This document shows, one piece after another, positions 10,303-18,175 of a stretch of DNA of 28,452 nt. The position numbers and the translations under genes are program-made. The notes under the pieces are model-generated. The model saw only the letters and a list, made by a program, of their open reading frames with translations. It had not been told where the DNA came from and ran no database searches. Source of the DNA: STC-74 sp031423995 (GTDB lineage Bacteria; Patescibacteriota; Gracilibacteria; BD1-5; UBA2023); contig JANPGO010000094.1 of NCBI GenBank assembly GCA_031423995.1, forward strand, positions 1-28,452, written 5' to 3'. Each line of letters begins with the position of its first letter. Position 1 is the stretch's first letter.

Positions 10303-10974
10303 TTATTCAGCTTTTGGTTCCTCTGCAGGAGCTTCGGCTACAGCCTCAACAGCTGGAGTTGCTTCTGGAGCTTCGGTTACTGGAGCCTCTGCTACAACTT
10401 CTGCAACTGGAGCTGGAGCCTCAGCTTTTGCAGGTGCAGTAGCCGTGAGATCACCAACCTTGGTGAGTCCTTTTGTCGTGAGATCCTTCCCTGCTGCATC
10501 GAAGAATCGTGCAAGTCCAGAGAGTGGAGACATCATAGAACCGAGGAGCTTCGCGAGGAGTACTTCACGAGATGGGAGGGTTGCGAGTTTTCTAGTCTCT
10601 GCACCATCCATGAGTCGTCCTTCCATATATCCAGCAACGAATGTGACCTTCTCTTCCTTCTTCCATTCATTGGCATATTTATTCGTGATGCCAAATGGAG
10701 CAATCGCATCACCCTTTCCGATGATGAGTGCTACCTGTCCAGGGAGAGTTGCGAGATCGAGTTCGACACCGTAGACGTTCTTGAATGCAATCTTGATAAG
10801 GGTCTTCTTGGCAACGAGCACTATTGCCTGTACTGATCGGAGATCCTTCTTGAGTGCCGAGATTTCAAGGACGGTAACCTTTTGATTCGATGTGAATGCA
10901 ACACTTTTTGCATCCTTGAGGTGAGCCTCGAGAGCTGCAAGTTGTTCACCTTTCTTGGCGCGTGATACTGCCAT
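10303..10974 (-). CDS. rplJ: 50S ribosomal protein L10 with acidic Ala/Pro/Glu tail
   Basis: 223 aa from ATG 10972-10974 to TAA. L10 anchors L7/L12 dimers at the stalk base and binds 23S rRNA. The N-terminal L10 globular domain is visible (residues 1-110: SVAFTSNQKVTVLEISALKK, KKTLIKIAF, PGQVALIIGKGD), then the stalk-binding helix (about 130-165). An unusual C-terminal tail of about 55 residues is low complexity and made of A, P, E and V (PAKAEAPAPVAEVV and similar). Canonical L10 is about 165-175 aa, so the tail is an extension. No UGA codon is used. A kink-turn leader and a possible attenuator lie upstream, fitting L10 autoregulation. Confidence 0.97.
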   Translation of the reverse strand: MAVSRAKKGEQLAALEAHLKDAKSVAFTSNQKVTVLEISALKKDLRSVQAIVLVAKKTLIKIAFKNVYGVELDLATLPGQVALIIGKGDAIAPFGITNKYANEWKKEEKVTFVAGYMEGRLMDGAETRKLATLPSREVLLAKLLGSMMSPLSGLARFFDAAGKDLTTKGLTKVGDLTATAPAKAEAPAPVAEVVAEAPVTEAPEATPAVEAVAEAPAEEPKAE

Positions 10975-10989
10975 ATACTGTGAGAGATT

Positions 10990-11010
10990 AGAATTTAGAA
11001 TTTAGAATTT
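10990..11010. repeat. Heptanucleotide tandem repeat, 3 x AGAATTT
   Basis: Three perfect 7-bp copies end 16 bp before the rplJ start. The complementary strand creates TAA at each junction, so the array cannot be translated in every frame. Confidence 0.85.
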
Positions 11011-11047
11011 GGAGTGATCCGAAGTCTAAAACCTCTGGCGAATGGCG

Positions 11048-11071
11048 AAAAAAAATCGCGCATATCGCACG
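11048..11071 (-). terminator. Possible attenuator terminator in the rplJ leader
   Basis: On the minus strand CGTGC and GCGCG form a short GC-rich stem (one G-U pair) around a GATAT loop, followed at once by A and eight T. It sits between the L10-type leader and rplJ, where a regulated terminator would act. The stem is only 5 bp, so it is weak. Confidence 0.42.
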
Positions 11072-11120
11072 AACGAGTGAGCTTGTTAGTTTGATTAGCT
11101 TGTTAGAATGTTTCATCTAA

Positions 11121-11141
11121 TAACTAATAACCAATAACTAC
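11121..11141. repeat. Heptanucleotide repeat, 3 near-copies of TAACTAA
   Basis: The units TAACTAA, TAACCAA and TAACTAC lie in the rplJ leader, right after the L10-type RNA core on the minus strand. This is the second 7-bp array in this leader. Confidence 0.65.
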
Positions 11142-11202
11142 CTTGTCCACCTCGGTAGGCTATTTTTATCCAAAATGGAACCTACTGTCTGCGATAGAAG
11201 TG
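11141..11202 (-). ncRNA. Ribosomal protein L10 leader (rplJL autoregulatory RNA)
   Basis: On the minus strand the motif CAGACAGTAGG is followed about 20 nt later by CCTACCGAGGTGG. GTAGG pairs with CCTAC, and the flanking AGAC and CGAGG form the asymmetric internal loop typical of the L10-binding kink-turn leader known in many bacteria. It starts directly downstream of the predicted rplJ promoter, which is where this element is expected. L10 (or L10-L12) binding would repress rplJL. A covariance-model hit would settle the boundaries. Confidence 0.8.
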
Positions 11203-11207
11203 AGTGG

Positions 11208-11234
11208 ATTATATAAGAAAATTTCTCTTGTCAA
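11208..11234 (-). promoter_or_regulatory. Predicted rplJL promoter with perfect -35 and -10 hexamers
   Basis: On the minus strand TTGACA (11229-11234) and TATAAT (11208-11213) match the consensus exactly, but the spacer is only 15 bp. Transcription would start at the beginning of the L10-type leader. The gap 10975-11290 otherwise holds only the leader, the repeats and a possible TATACT box (11265-11270) for the divergent PBP gene. Confidence 0.7.
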
Positions 11235-11290
11235 ATAAAAATTTCTCCTTCTCGGGATTCTTCATATACTGCATCTATTCTTTCTGACCT

Positions 11291-13180
11291 ATGAGGCGCA
11301 TTTTTCTCGGCATATTTCTCTTCATATTCCTCTTCCTCGGATATACTGGACTGCATATCTATTTCGATCCAGCTCCAAGAGGTGAACATATCGGGCACTT
11401 CACTCTGCGAGATCGACTTGGCAAGATCCTCACCGAGAAGTGACTCGCTGGAGGATTCAGTACTGAGTATAGATGATCGCTCTCGATACCTCTCATTGCT
11501 GATATTCTCACTATCGAGGATAATCGCTACTATGACCACTTCGGCCTCGATCTCATGGGGAAGTTATGAGCTATGAGAGATAATATTGCTGCCTGATGAA
11601 TCATCAGGTGAGGATCAACCCTCTCAGAACAATATGTGAAGAATGTCTATTTTTCCAGTGCCGAGAGAACGCTCATCCAGAAGCTCAATGAAGGATATAC
11701 GAGCGTCATTCTCTCGATGCGCTATGATAAGAATACCCTCCTCAGGAAGTATCTCGATACCGTCTATATGGGCAATGGGATTTATGGGATACAGACAGCC
11801 CTCGACACCTATTTCGATGGAAAACATCCCGAAGATCTGACAGAGAATGAGATCATCGAGATTATCACCCGTATCCACAGTCCAAATATCGGGAATTATG
11901 CTCTCTCATATGCGGATATGGTGAGCCAGAAACTCTCAGGAATATCTTTCACTGGAACGATCGAGCGTCGAGTGAGAAAATGAGGAATCAACCTCTTTCC
12001 ACATCTGACAGAACGGATCGAGAAAGAGGTAGATACCTACTGCAGTGGGCGAGAGAATGCACTCAAAACATTCATTCCGAATATCCCTGATAATCTCTGC
12101 CAGACAGATATGATCACTCTCGATACAACGATAGATCTCGATCTCTCAATGCATGCTCGATATACACTGGAGGGTATACTCGGATCGCTCAGTTCGAGAA
12201 ATATCGCTAATGGAGCTGTCTATATCCTAAATCCTCGAGATGGAACAGTGCTTGCCTATATCGGCAATCGGACGATCCCCTCTCGAGAAAATGCTATCGA
12301 TATGATCACCGAAAGACGTTCTGTCGGATCAGTCCTGAAGCCTTTTCTCTATCGGATCGCCCTCGAAGACGGGGCAGATGGAGAATCGCTCCTTATGGAT
12401 GATACTCGTATCTACCAGACTGATCAGAATGAGAAGAACTTCGTACCTGAGAACTATGTGCCGAAATCCTACTGACCCATCAGACTTAAGGAAGCTCTGG
12501 GAAACTCGCTCAATAGTGCATCCGTGCGACTCGCTGAGAAGATCGGGATCGGTCGAGTCTACGAAGCCTACAAGAATGCATGACTCTCACTCGACCATGA
12601 TGCTGGATACTATGGATACGGGATAGCGCTCTGATCAGTTGAAGTGACCCTCGAGAATGTCGTCTTCGCCTATAGAGACCTCACGTCTCTCGATCATGGA
12701 GCCAACTTTCTCCTCGCAGATATCCTCTCGAATGAGAACAATCGGGCACGAACCTTTGGGATATCGAGTATCCTGAATACCTCGATTCCTCTCGCGGTGA
12801 AGACGGGAACCAGTACCGATTTCCATGATAATTGGACGATCGGATATTCTCCAGATGCTATCATCGGTGTATGGGTGGGGAATGCTGATCAGACAGCGAT
12901 GGAGGATGTCTCTGGAGTGAGCGGAGCAGGTCCGATATTCCACTCGATCGTTGAATATATGATCGAAGAAGGGATGATCAACCGAAATGATCCAGAAATA
13001 CCAGAATGAGTCGAGAAGACATCGCTCTGCCTCGATACTGCCTGTATGCAGAGAGAAGATGCCTATCACTGGAAGGATCATATACCTCAGTCACGCATTC
13101 TCGATAAGAAGTTCATCCGATCAGAATTCATCACTCCACTCACGGAAGAGGAGATCCAGAAGTGGAAGATCAGAGACTAA
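11291..13180 (+). CDS. Class A penicillin-binding protein (glycosyltransferase-transpeptidase), PBP1-type
   Basis: 629 aa from ATG 11291 to TAA 13178-13180. Residues 1-25 are a signal anchor. The GT51 glycosyltransferase domain polymerises lipid II: catalytic Glu76 lies in IEDNRYYDHFG and the second motif reads RGGSTLSEQ (106-114). The transpeptidase domain cross-links peptides: nucleophile Ser347 in SVGSVLKPF (SxxK), SLN at 406-408, and KTGTS at 504-508. It lacks the long C-terminal domain of PBP1C, and the length fits a compact PBP1A/1C-like enzyme. It contains about eleven UGA-Gly codons, several at invariant positions such as RGGS. It is followed by gmk, which has its own promoter. The second GT motif differs from the common RGGSTITQQ form only at hydrophobic and Gln positions. 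Confidence 0.93.
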
Positions 13181-13192
13181 TCCTGATTCCTA

Positions 13193-13219
13193 TTGCAAAT
13201 TCTCAAATCTCGCTATAAT
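13193..13219 (+). promoter_or_regulatory. Predicted gmk promoter, leaderless
   Basis: TTGCAA (13193-13198) and TATAAT (13214-13219) are separated by 15 bp. The -10 box ends 6 nt before the gmk ATG, so the mRNA would begin at or next to the start codon. Confidence 0.7.
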
Positions 13220-13225
13220 CCGACC

Positions 13226-13792
13226 ATGTCTGAAAAAAAAGTCTTCATCCTCTCAGGTCCTGCATGAGCCGGGAAAAATACTATCTGGGATCATATAGCA
13301 CAAACGTGCAATGATACCATAGAAGAGAGCATCAGCGTGACGACACGACCGATTCGAGTTGGGGAAGTTGATGGCAAGCACTATCACTTCATATCAGAAG
13401 AAGAATTCAAGAAAAAAATTGGAGTAGGCGATCTCATAGAGTATGCAGTGACGCATACCTTTTATTATTGATCGACTTATAGCGAACTCGATCGTATCAA
13501 CCAGTCTGATAAATCACCAATCTATATCATAGATGTGAAATGAATGAAAAACCTCAAGAGTTTATTGGAAAATAAATGATACACGGTTGTGACGATCTTT
13601 CTCCTTCCACCTTCGATCGATGAGATGAAGCGCAGACTCAGAAATCGTGGTACTGAGTCAGAAGAGCAGTTCCAGATACGTCTCGCGACGGCTATGACCG
13701 AATTCGAACAGCAGGATTTCTACGATATACGTATCGTGAATGACGATCTCGAGAAAACGACGCAAGAGCTCCTCGCTATACTGAGAATGTAG
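13226..13792 (+). CDS. gmk: Guanylate kinase
   Basis: 188 aa from ATG 13226 to TAG 13790-13792. It phosphorylates GMP to GDP using ATP in the cytosol. The P-loop is GPAGAGKNT at 11-19, and Gly14 is encoded by UGA, one of the clearest signs of the recoded genome. The GMP-binding segment SVTTRPIRVGEVDGKHYHF matches the family TTRxxRxGExDGxxYxF pattern. The lid and C-terminal region follow the usual order (IDVKGMKNL, RLRNRGTESEEQFQIRL). A standard-code reading would split it into fragments. It sits between the PBP and UPF0489 genes, with the UPF0489 ATG 2 bp after its stop. Confidence 0.95.
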
Positions 13793-13794
13793 TC

Positions 13795-14547
13795 ATGAAT
13801 TATAGTAGTACGAACATCCTCAGGGAACGACTCTGAAACAATGCTTTCGCTTGGGAAGAGCGGATTCAGAATTATGGAAAAACTCCTACGCTTTCGATTC
13901 CTTCTCTGATTGATGGAACGATCGATGATGTAGTACTCGGTGATGCTATCGTATTCGAAGAAATTGAAGAGGGACAGCTCAAATCCTGCACATGACTCAA
14001 GAATTATGTGAGGATAGAATGAACCTCTTGCTGAAACCACCGACCCATCATCCCACCAATCACTATTTTTGATAATCATAACCACGCACTCTATTTCTGG
14101 ATCGAGGCAATCAGATGAGGTATCATAGAGCCAGGATTCACTCTCATCCATATCGATGAACACTCAGACCTCTGGGATAATCCTCATGATCTCGATCTGG
14201 ATCGAGCGATCGCAGATGAGAACTATGCTTGGGAATTCACCAACCACTTCTGCAATGTCGGGAACTATATTCAGCCAGCGCTTCGATCAGGACTCATAGG
14301 CGATATGATCCGCATCGAGAATGAGTTCCAGTTCGATGAATATGCTGGATTCATCCCACCAGAGAATACAGTACTCAATCTCGATCTCGACATATTCGCC
14401 CCCGAGCTCGACCATATTCCAGAGACGAAAAAAATCCAACTCATACGACACTTGCTCGAACGAGTGAAATATGCTACAATCGCAACATCTCCTTATTTTG
14501 TAGAACAATGAAAGGCTATCCAGATGATCCAACAAATACTGAAATAA
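13795..14547 (+). CDS. UPF0489 family protein (arginase-like fold)
   Basis: 250 aa from ATG 13795 to TAA 14545-14547. Visible family motifs are IFDNHNHALYFW near residue 100, HIDEHSDLW at 119-127, NLDLDIF at 195-201 and ATSPYFVEQ near the C-terminus. The clustered His and Asp residues (H119, D121, H123, D125, D197, D199) resemble the binuclear-metal ligands of the arginase/deacetylase fold, with which UPF0489 has been related. The substrate is unknown. It contains seven UGA-Gly codons. The start is 2 bp after gmk, so it is probably co-transcribed and translationally coupled. Its 3' end overlaps the next orphan gene by 40 bp in another frame. Confidence 0.8.
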
Positions 14548-14927
14548 TTGAATTTAATGAGTGAGAGAAAGCACAATTAAAAATTGCTATCAATAGAGCT
14601 ATTAAGTGAGTAGATTTTGCTTGAATTTTTTCACTAAAAGCGTTTTTTGATAATATAAAAATAGAAAGTATCCCCGGGTATTTGAGCATAGAAAAAAGAA
14701 AACGAGACTCTTGGAATACTTTTGTTCACAATCAGAAAGGAGTCTGTACGCCTATACTTCGAGAAGGTAGAAATTGATTACCTAAATTAAATGAAAGACA
14801 TAAAGATGCATTAAGAGCATTCTTTTTAAGGCTAATCGATTTATGATTACTCGACCAATCAAATGAAAAAGTAAGAGTTTATAATGGGAAAGTACAAGCA
14901 GTTATTGAAAAATCTCCTAGTTCTTAA
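14508..14927 (+). CDS. Hypothetical protein, AT-rich orphan gene
   Basis: 139 aa from ATG 14508 to TAA 14925-14927, with six UGA-Gly codons. No family was recognised. The sequence is basic and mixed helical (KAQLKIAINRAIKG, LSIEKRKRDSWNTFV, ALRAFFLRLIDLGLL) and has no signal peptide. It overlaps the end of the UPF0489 gene by 40 bp, which suggests coupling. Its stop is inside the loop of a terminator hairpin. Composition shifts sharply to AT-rich codons (TTA, AAT, ATA) compared with the UPF0489 gene, like the orphan genes at 9203-9754 and 22271-22624. That suggests a different origin or weak selection on codons. Confidence 0.6.
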
Positions 14928-14938
14928 GAGATTTTTTT
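14908..14938 (+). terminator. Intrinsic terminator overlapping the orphan gene's stop
   Basis: A 9-bp stem, AAAAATCTC with GAGATTTTT, has an 11-nt loop containing the TAA stop, and a run of seven T closes it. The palindrome may also stop transcription from the opposite strand. Confidence 0.75.
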
Positions 14939-15126
14939 CGCTTTCTATCGGTTCCATGTCCTCGTATATATTTCATATGATCATTGTCATGATGATCATG
15001 CGGAGGATGGGGAGTTTGTTCCATCTTCATGCTTCAGCCTCATTCCTTGTCTCCCGCAGCGAAGCTCGATCCAGCAGGGAGACAGAGGAGGAAAAGTACT
15101 ATACAGATGAGTCGTAGAAGTATCAT
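14917..15126 (-). CDS. Small secreted His/Asp-rich peptide
   Basis: 69 aa from ATG 15124-15126 to TAG 14917-14919, open only with UGA as Gly (codons at GDKEGGS). Residues 1 to about 23 are a clear signal peptide (MILLRLICIVLFLLCLPAG, then SSFAA). The mature part of about 45 residues contains a dense metal-ligand cluster (PHPPHDHHDNDHMKY) and a basic C-terminus (TDRKRKKSLKN). It is too short for a family call. A role in binding Zn, Ni or Cu outside the cell is an inference from composition only. A good promoter precedes it. It is convergent with the orphan gene at 14508-14927 and overlaps its 3' end by 11 bp. Longer ORFs in other frames across this stretch lack such features. Confidence 0.6.
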
Positions 15127-15143
15127 AGTATGAAATTATGTAT

Positions 15144-15171
15144 ATTTTATCACATATATTATATTTGACAA
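15144..15171 (-). promoter_or_regulatory. Predicted promoter of the His-rich peptide
   Basis: On the minus strand TTGTCA (15166-15171) and TAAAAT (15144-15149) are separated by 16 bp, with the -10 box 17 nt before the ATG. Confidence 0.55.
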
Positions 15172-15206
15172 TATAATTGTTCGACTTTCTTTTTTTCGTT
15201 TCTCGA

Positions 15207-15212
15207 TATAAT
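15207..15212 (+). promoter_or_regulatory. smpB -10 box, probable leaderless start
   Basis: TATAAT ends 8 nt before the smpB ATG, in the same CTCGxTATAAT context as the gmk -10 box. No good -35 hexamer is visible. Confidence 0.5.
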
Positions 15213-15220
15213 TCATCCCC

Positions 15221-15676
15221 ATGAAACAGACTCATCCCAGTCATACCTTTGCAGACAACAAAAAAGCTCGATTCGACTATGAAGTGATCGAGGAATTTGA
15301 GGCTGGAATCCAGCTCTTCGGCGAAGAAGTGAAGAGTATCCGCAAGGGCAGCGTGAACCTCCGTGGATCATATATCCTGATCACCAAGGGTCATGCGACG
15401 ATCGTCGGGATGCATATCTCAGAGTATCCATGAGGGATGAGGAAACTCGAACCCAAGCGTGAACGCATGCTTCTCATGAAACAGTCAGAACTCTTTCGCT
15501 ATGAGATGAAGACCAAGGAGATGTGAGCTACACTCATACCGATGGAGATCTACTCCAAGGGGAATCTCATCAAGGTGCGTGTCGCACTCGTGCGTGGTCG
15601 CAAAAAATGGGAAAAGAAAAACGTGCTTAAGGAACGTGATCTTGATCGAGAAACCGCACAGAAATTTAGACTCTAA
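15221..15676 (+). CDS. smpB: SsrA-binding protein SmpB (trans-translation)
   Basis: 151 aa from ATG 15221 to TAA 15674-15676. SmpB binds tmRNA and delivers it to stalled ribosomes. Motifs in order are ADNKKARFDYEVIEEFEAGI, GEEVKSIRKGSVNLRGSY (family GTEVKSLRxGxxxLxxSY), a HISEYP segment, and KTKEMGATLIPMEIYSKGN, where UGA encodes the conserved Gly of the GxTLxP motif. The basic tail GRKKWEKKNVLKERD is the part that enters the decoding centre. Length is typical. It is followed by the methyltransferase gene after 23 bp, probably as an operon. No Shine-Dalgarno is present. tmRNA itself is not in the window. Confidence 0.96.
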
Positions 15677-15699
15677 TATTCACCCTCGCGGAAGTTTTT

Positions 15700-17028
15700 A
15701 TGATCAATGAGCGATTCACTACATACTTTCGAGGGGCCTACTTCGAAGACAAAGATGCAGAATTCGAGGATTTTCTTCGCGCTGTCGAGAAGCCGATTTC
15801 GAAAACCCTCCGTATCAAGCCAGGTAAGATCGATGCGGTACGGAATCGACTTGAACAAGATGGGTATATCCTCAGGGCAACTCCCCTTTCACATGTCTTC
15901 GAGATCGATCGAAGAGAGGATTTTGATCCGTTCGAGCGACGCCTCGGATATTCCCTCGATCACCTCGTTGGGAATTTCTATATACAGGAACTCGCAGCTG
16001 CTCATCCTGTCGATATCCTCGCGGAGAGTCGCATTCATGATGAGTCATTTCTCATCCTCGATATGGCATCGAGTCCTGGAGGCAAGACCACCCAGCTCGC
16101 AGAATACTATCCGAAGAGTTTTATCATCGCGAATGAGCCCACGCGTGAGCGCATTCCGCAACTCCTCCAGAACCTCGATCGTATGGGAAGTCTGAATATA
16201 TGAGTGACCCTCTATCCGGGCCAGTACTTTGCTCGTGAAGCCGAAGTATTCGATCGGATCCTCCTCGATGCCCCCTGTAGTGGTGAGGGAACAGCATTCA
16301 GATGAGGAGAAGTCCTCTCGAATTGGCATTTGAAGAATGCGAAGAAAATGGCACACCTCCAAATAAAACTCCTCGAATCAGCGCTCATTGCGCTGAAAGT
16401 GTGAGGAGAGTTGGTCTACTCTACCTGCACGCTCAACGCCTTCGAAGATGAATGAGTCATCGAAGCGATACAAGAAAAGTATCCTGATACGATGGAAATT
16501 CTCTTCCAGAAGAAATGGTGGCCCCATATCGATGGAACAGGGGGATTCTTCGTGACCAAAATACGCAAAGTTGCATCGGTACTTCTCAAGGAATCCTCAC
16601 TCCCAAGCAAAGGAAATACAGAAATACAGAAGATGAAGCATACTGAGAATCTCCCACACCGAGATCGCTCCGGAAGAACCGTTCGATACTATACTTTTCG
16701 TGACAAGATCCTTTCGACTATTGATCATCCGTCGATCGATACTTTGAGACAAGATTATTTCTTCATGCGCCTTGGTGAAGAGGTTGGCAGGATGAATCCT
16801 GAGATAGAATTATTGAGCTTCGCAGGGAGAGACCTCGATCTTCACCTTGAGGTAGTAGAAATAGAAGATGAGCTACTCCTCGATCAGTATCTTCGATGAG
16901 GCAAGATCGAATACAATATCCCAGATTCAAATGTACTTATAGTATCTGGATGAATGATTCTTGGAAGTGATCGAATACAAAAGTGATTGATCATGAATCA
17001 ATTTCCGAAGGACTGGCGGAGACGATAA
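15700..17028 (+). CDS. rRNA cytosine-C5 methyltransferase, RsmB/RsmF (NOL1/NOP2/Sun) family
   Basis: 442 aa from ATG 15700 to TAA 17026-17028. The N-terminal part (1-100) has KTLRIKPGKI, the usual RNA-binding lead-in. The SAM motif is LILDMASSPGGKTTQLAE at about 112-130. Motif IV is DAPCSGEGT with the cysteine at 193, and motif VI is YSTCTLNAFEDE with the catalytic cysteine at 243. The two cysteines mark the m5C family. A C-terminal domain of about 140 residues resembles the RsmF-type extension, so an RsmF-like 16S rRNA methyltransferase is more likely than RsmB; NusB-like sequence is absent. UGA-Gly falls in GGELVYSTC. It is co-transcribed with smpB and ends at a strong terminator. Confidence 0.88.
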
Positions 17029-17057
17029 AAAACTCCATCTGACGATGGAGTTTTTTT
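17028..17057. terminator. Bidirectional intrinsic terminator
   Basis: AACTCCATC and GATGGAGTT form a stem with a 4-nt loop, flanked by A and T runs on both sides. It serves the convergent methyltransferase and DsbA-like genes. Confidence 0.88.
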
Positions 17058-17065
17058 AAATGATG

Positions 17066-18010
17066 CTACTTGAGAAGTCCGTCAATTTTCTGAGTGAAGG
17101 ACTCGTACGGATATGCTCCTTCTACTGTCTCCGTTTTTCCTGTTTTATTATTCTTGATGAGTGTTCCTGGAGTTCATGAGAGATTGTACCCCTTTGCCTC
17201 TGCAGTTTCTTTGTCGAATTGAGTCATCGTCTCTTGACCATCAAAACATGACTGCCACTTCTGCTTATCGAGACCAATCTTCTCTGCGAGTTCAGGAAGA
17301 CGACTCACAGGAAAGACCGATCGCCCACTGGTAGAAAGATTCATAACTCCCATATAGAATTGTACATATGCTGTAGCACCTCCAACTTTCTCTGCACAGA
17401 GTGCACCAATTGCTTTTGCCTCAGTTCCTGGGTGATTGACTCATCGGTTATTCTTAAAGATGAAATTCACATCATTTCCATATTGAGCAAGGAGTTTCGG
17501 TTTGAGATTGGTATCATGATACTGCTTGATACAGAACGGGCATTCCATGTCAGAGTACTCAATGACCGAGATTTTCGCATCTGGGTTACCTTCAATGACT
17601 GAACCATCTTTTAGAGTTGCCTTAATAGTGGCAGCTGGAATGACCTCAATAGGACCGAGGGTATTTGATACAGTTTGGTCAGAGCTGGTATCACTGAGCC
17701 CACCCTGTGACTTAATAAATTCCTTGAGTTGAGGAAGTTGAGTTTTGAATTGGATAACTTGTGCCTGACTGAGGAGTTCATAGTTTGCTCTTCCCCCAAC
17801 TTTTGCATACTCATGTTCGAGAAGGGCACGTTTTACGCCGAGAGGATCACTGAGGCCACTGAGGCCATTGAGTCATATAGACGTACCAACGAGGAGATAG
17901 ATACAGACGACATTGAGTACGATGGAAATGCATCCAAGAACAAAAATAAGTGTGTTACTCATTCATGATTGACATGTTTCTGATGGAATATTTTCTGATG
18001 GATACTTCAT
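17066..18010 (-). CDS. DsbA-like thioredoxin-fold protein, membrane-anchored
   Basis: 314 aa from ATG 18008-18010 to TAG 17066-17068. A short cytosolic N-terminus precedes a TM helix at about 18-40 (LIFVLGCISIVLNVVCIYLL). A linker rich in Gln, Ser and Leu (about 45-120) leads to a Thioredoxin_4/DsbA-type domain. The redox motif CPFC lies at 157-160 in YSDMECPFCIKQYH, and the cis-Pro loop is at SGTPGTLI, with UGA encoding the Gly before TPGT. This suggests disulfide formation or isomerisation outside the membrane. It would suit clients such as the Cys-rich secreted protein at 26269-27705 and the TSP3 protein, an inference only. It has its own promoter and is therefore separate from tsaD. Confidence 0.88.
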
Positions 18011-18041
18011 TATGAGAAAGAAAAAGAATAAATACTGAGGG

Positions 18042-18069
18042 ATTTTACGAGAAACATTCTCAAAATCAA
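18042..18069 (-). promoter_or_regulatory. Predicted promoter of the DsbA-like gene
   Basis: On the minus strand TTGATT (18064-18069) and TAAAAT (18042-18047) are separated by 16 bp. It gives a leader of about 25 nt. Confidence 0.5.
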
Positions 18070-18175
18070 AGAAAAAATGAAAAACTCTTTGACAATAAAT
18101 AGCATTGCGATCTAGAATTTTCATATCGTTTGATCGGTCATCCTACTCTCATTCTACGATTACAGAAAAAAGTAT

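Noticed and set aside
11077..11106. Further tandem repeat (GCTTGTTAG-like) in the rplJ leader
   Set aside because: The units are imperfect and fit a 9-bp better than a 7-bp period, so it was not counted with the heptamers.
13226..13792. UGA read as tryptophan (code 4), as in Mycoplasma
   Set aside because: TGA aligns with invariant glycines such as the P-loop, and TGG serves for Trp.
14884..15117. 77-aa plus-strand ORF over the His-rich peptide
   Set aside because: It begins inside the terminator and orphan gene end and lacks features. The minus-strand frame has a signal peptide and a promoter.
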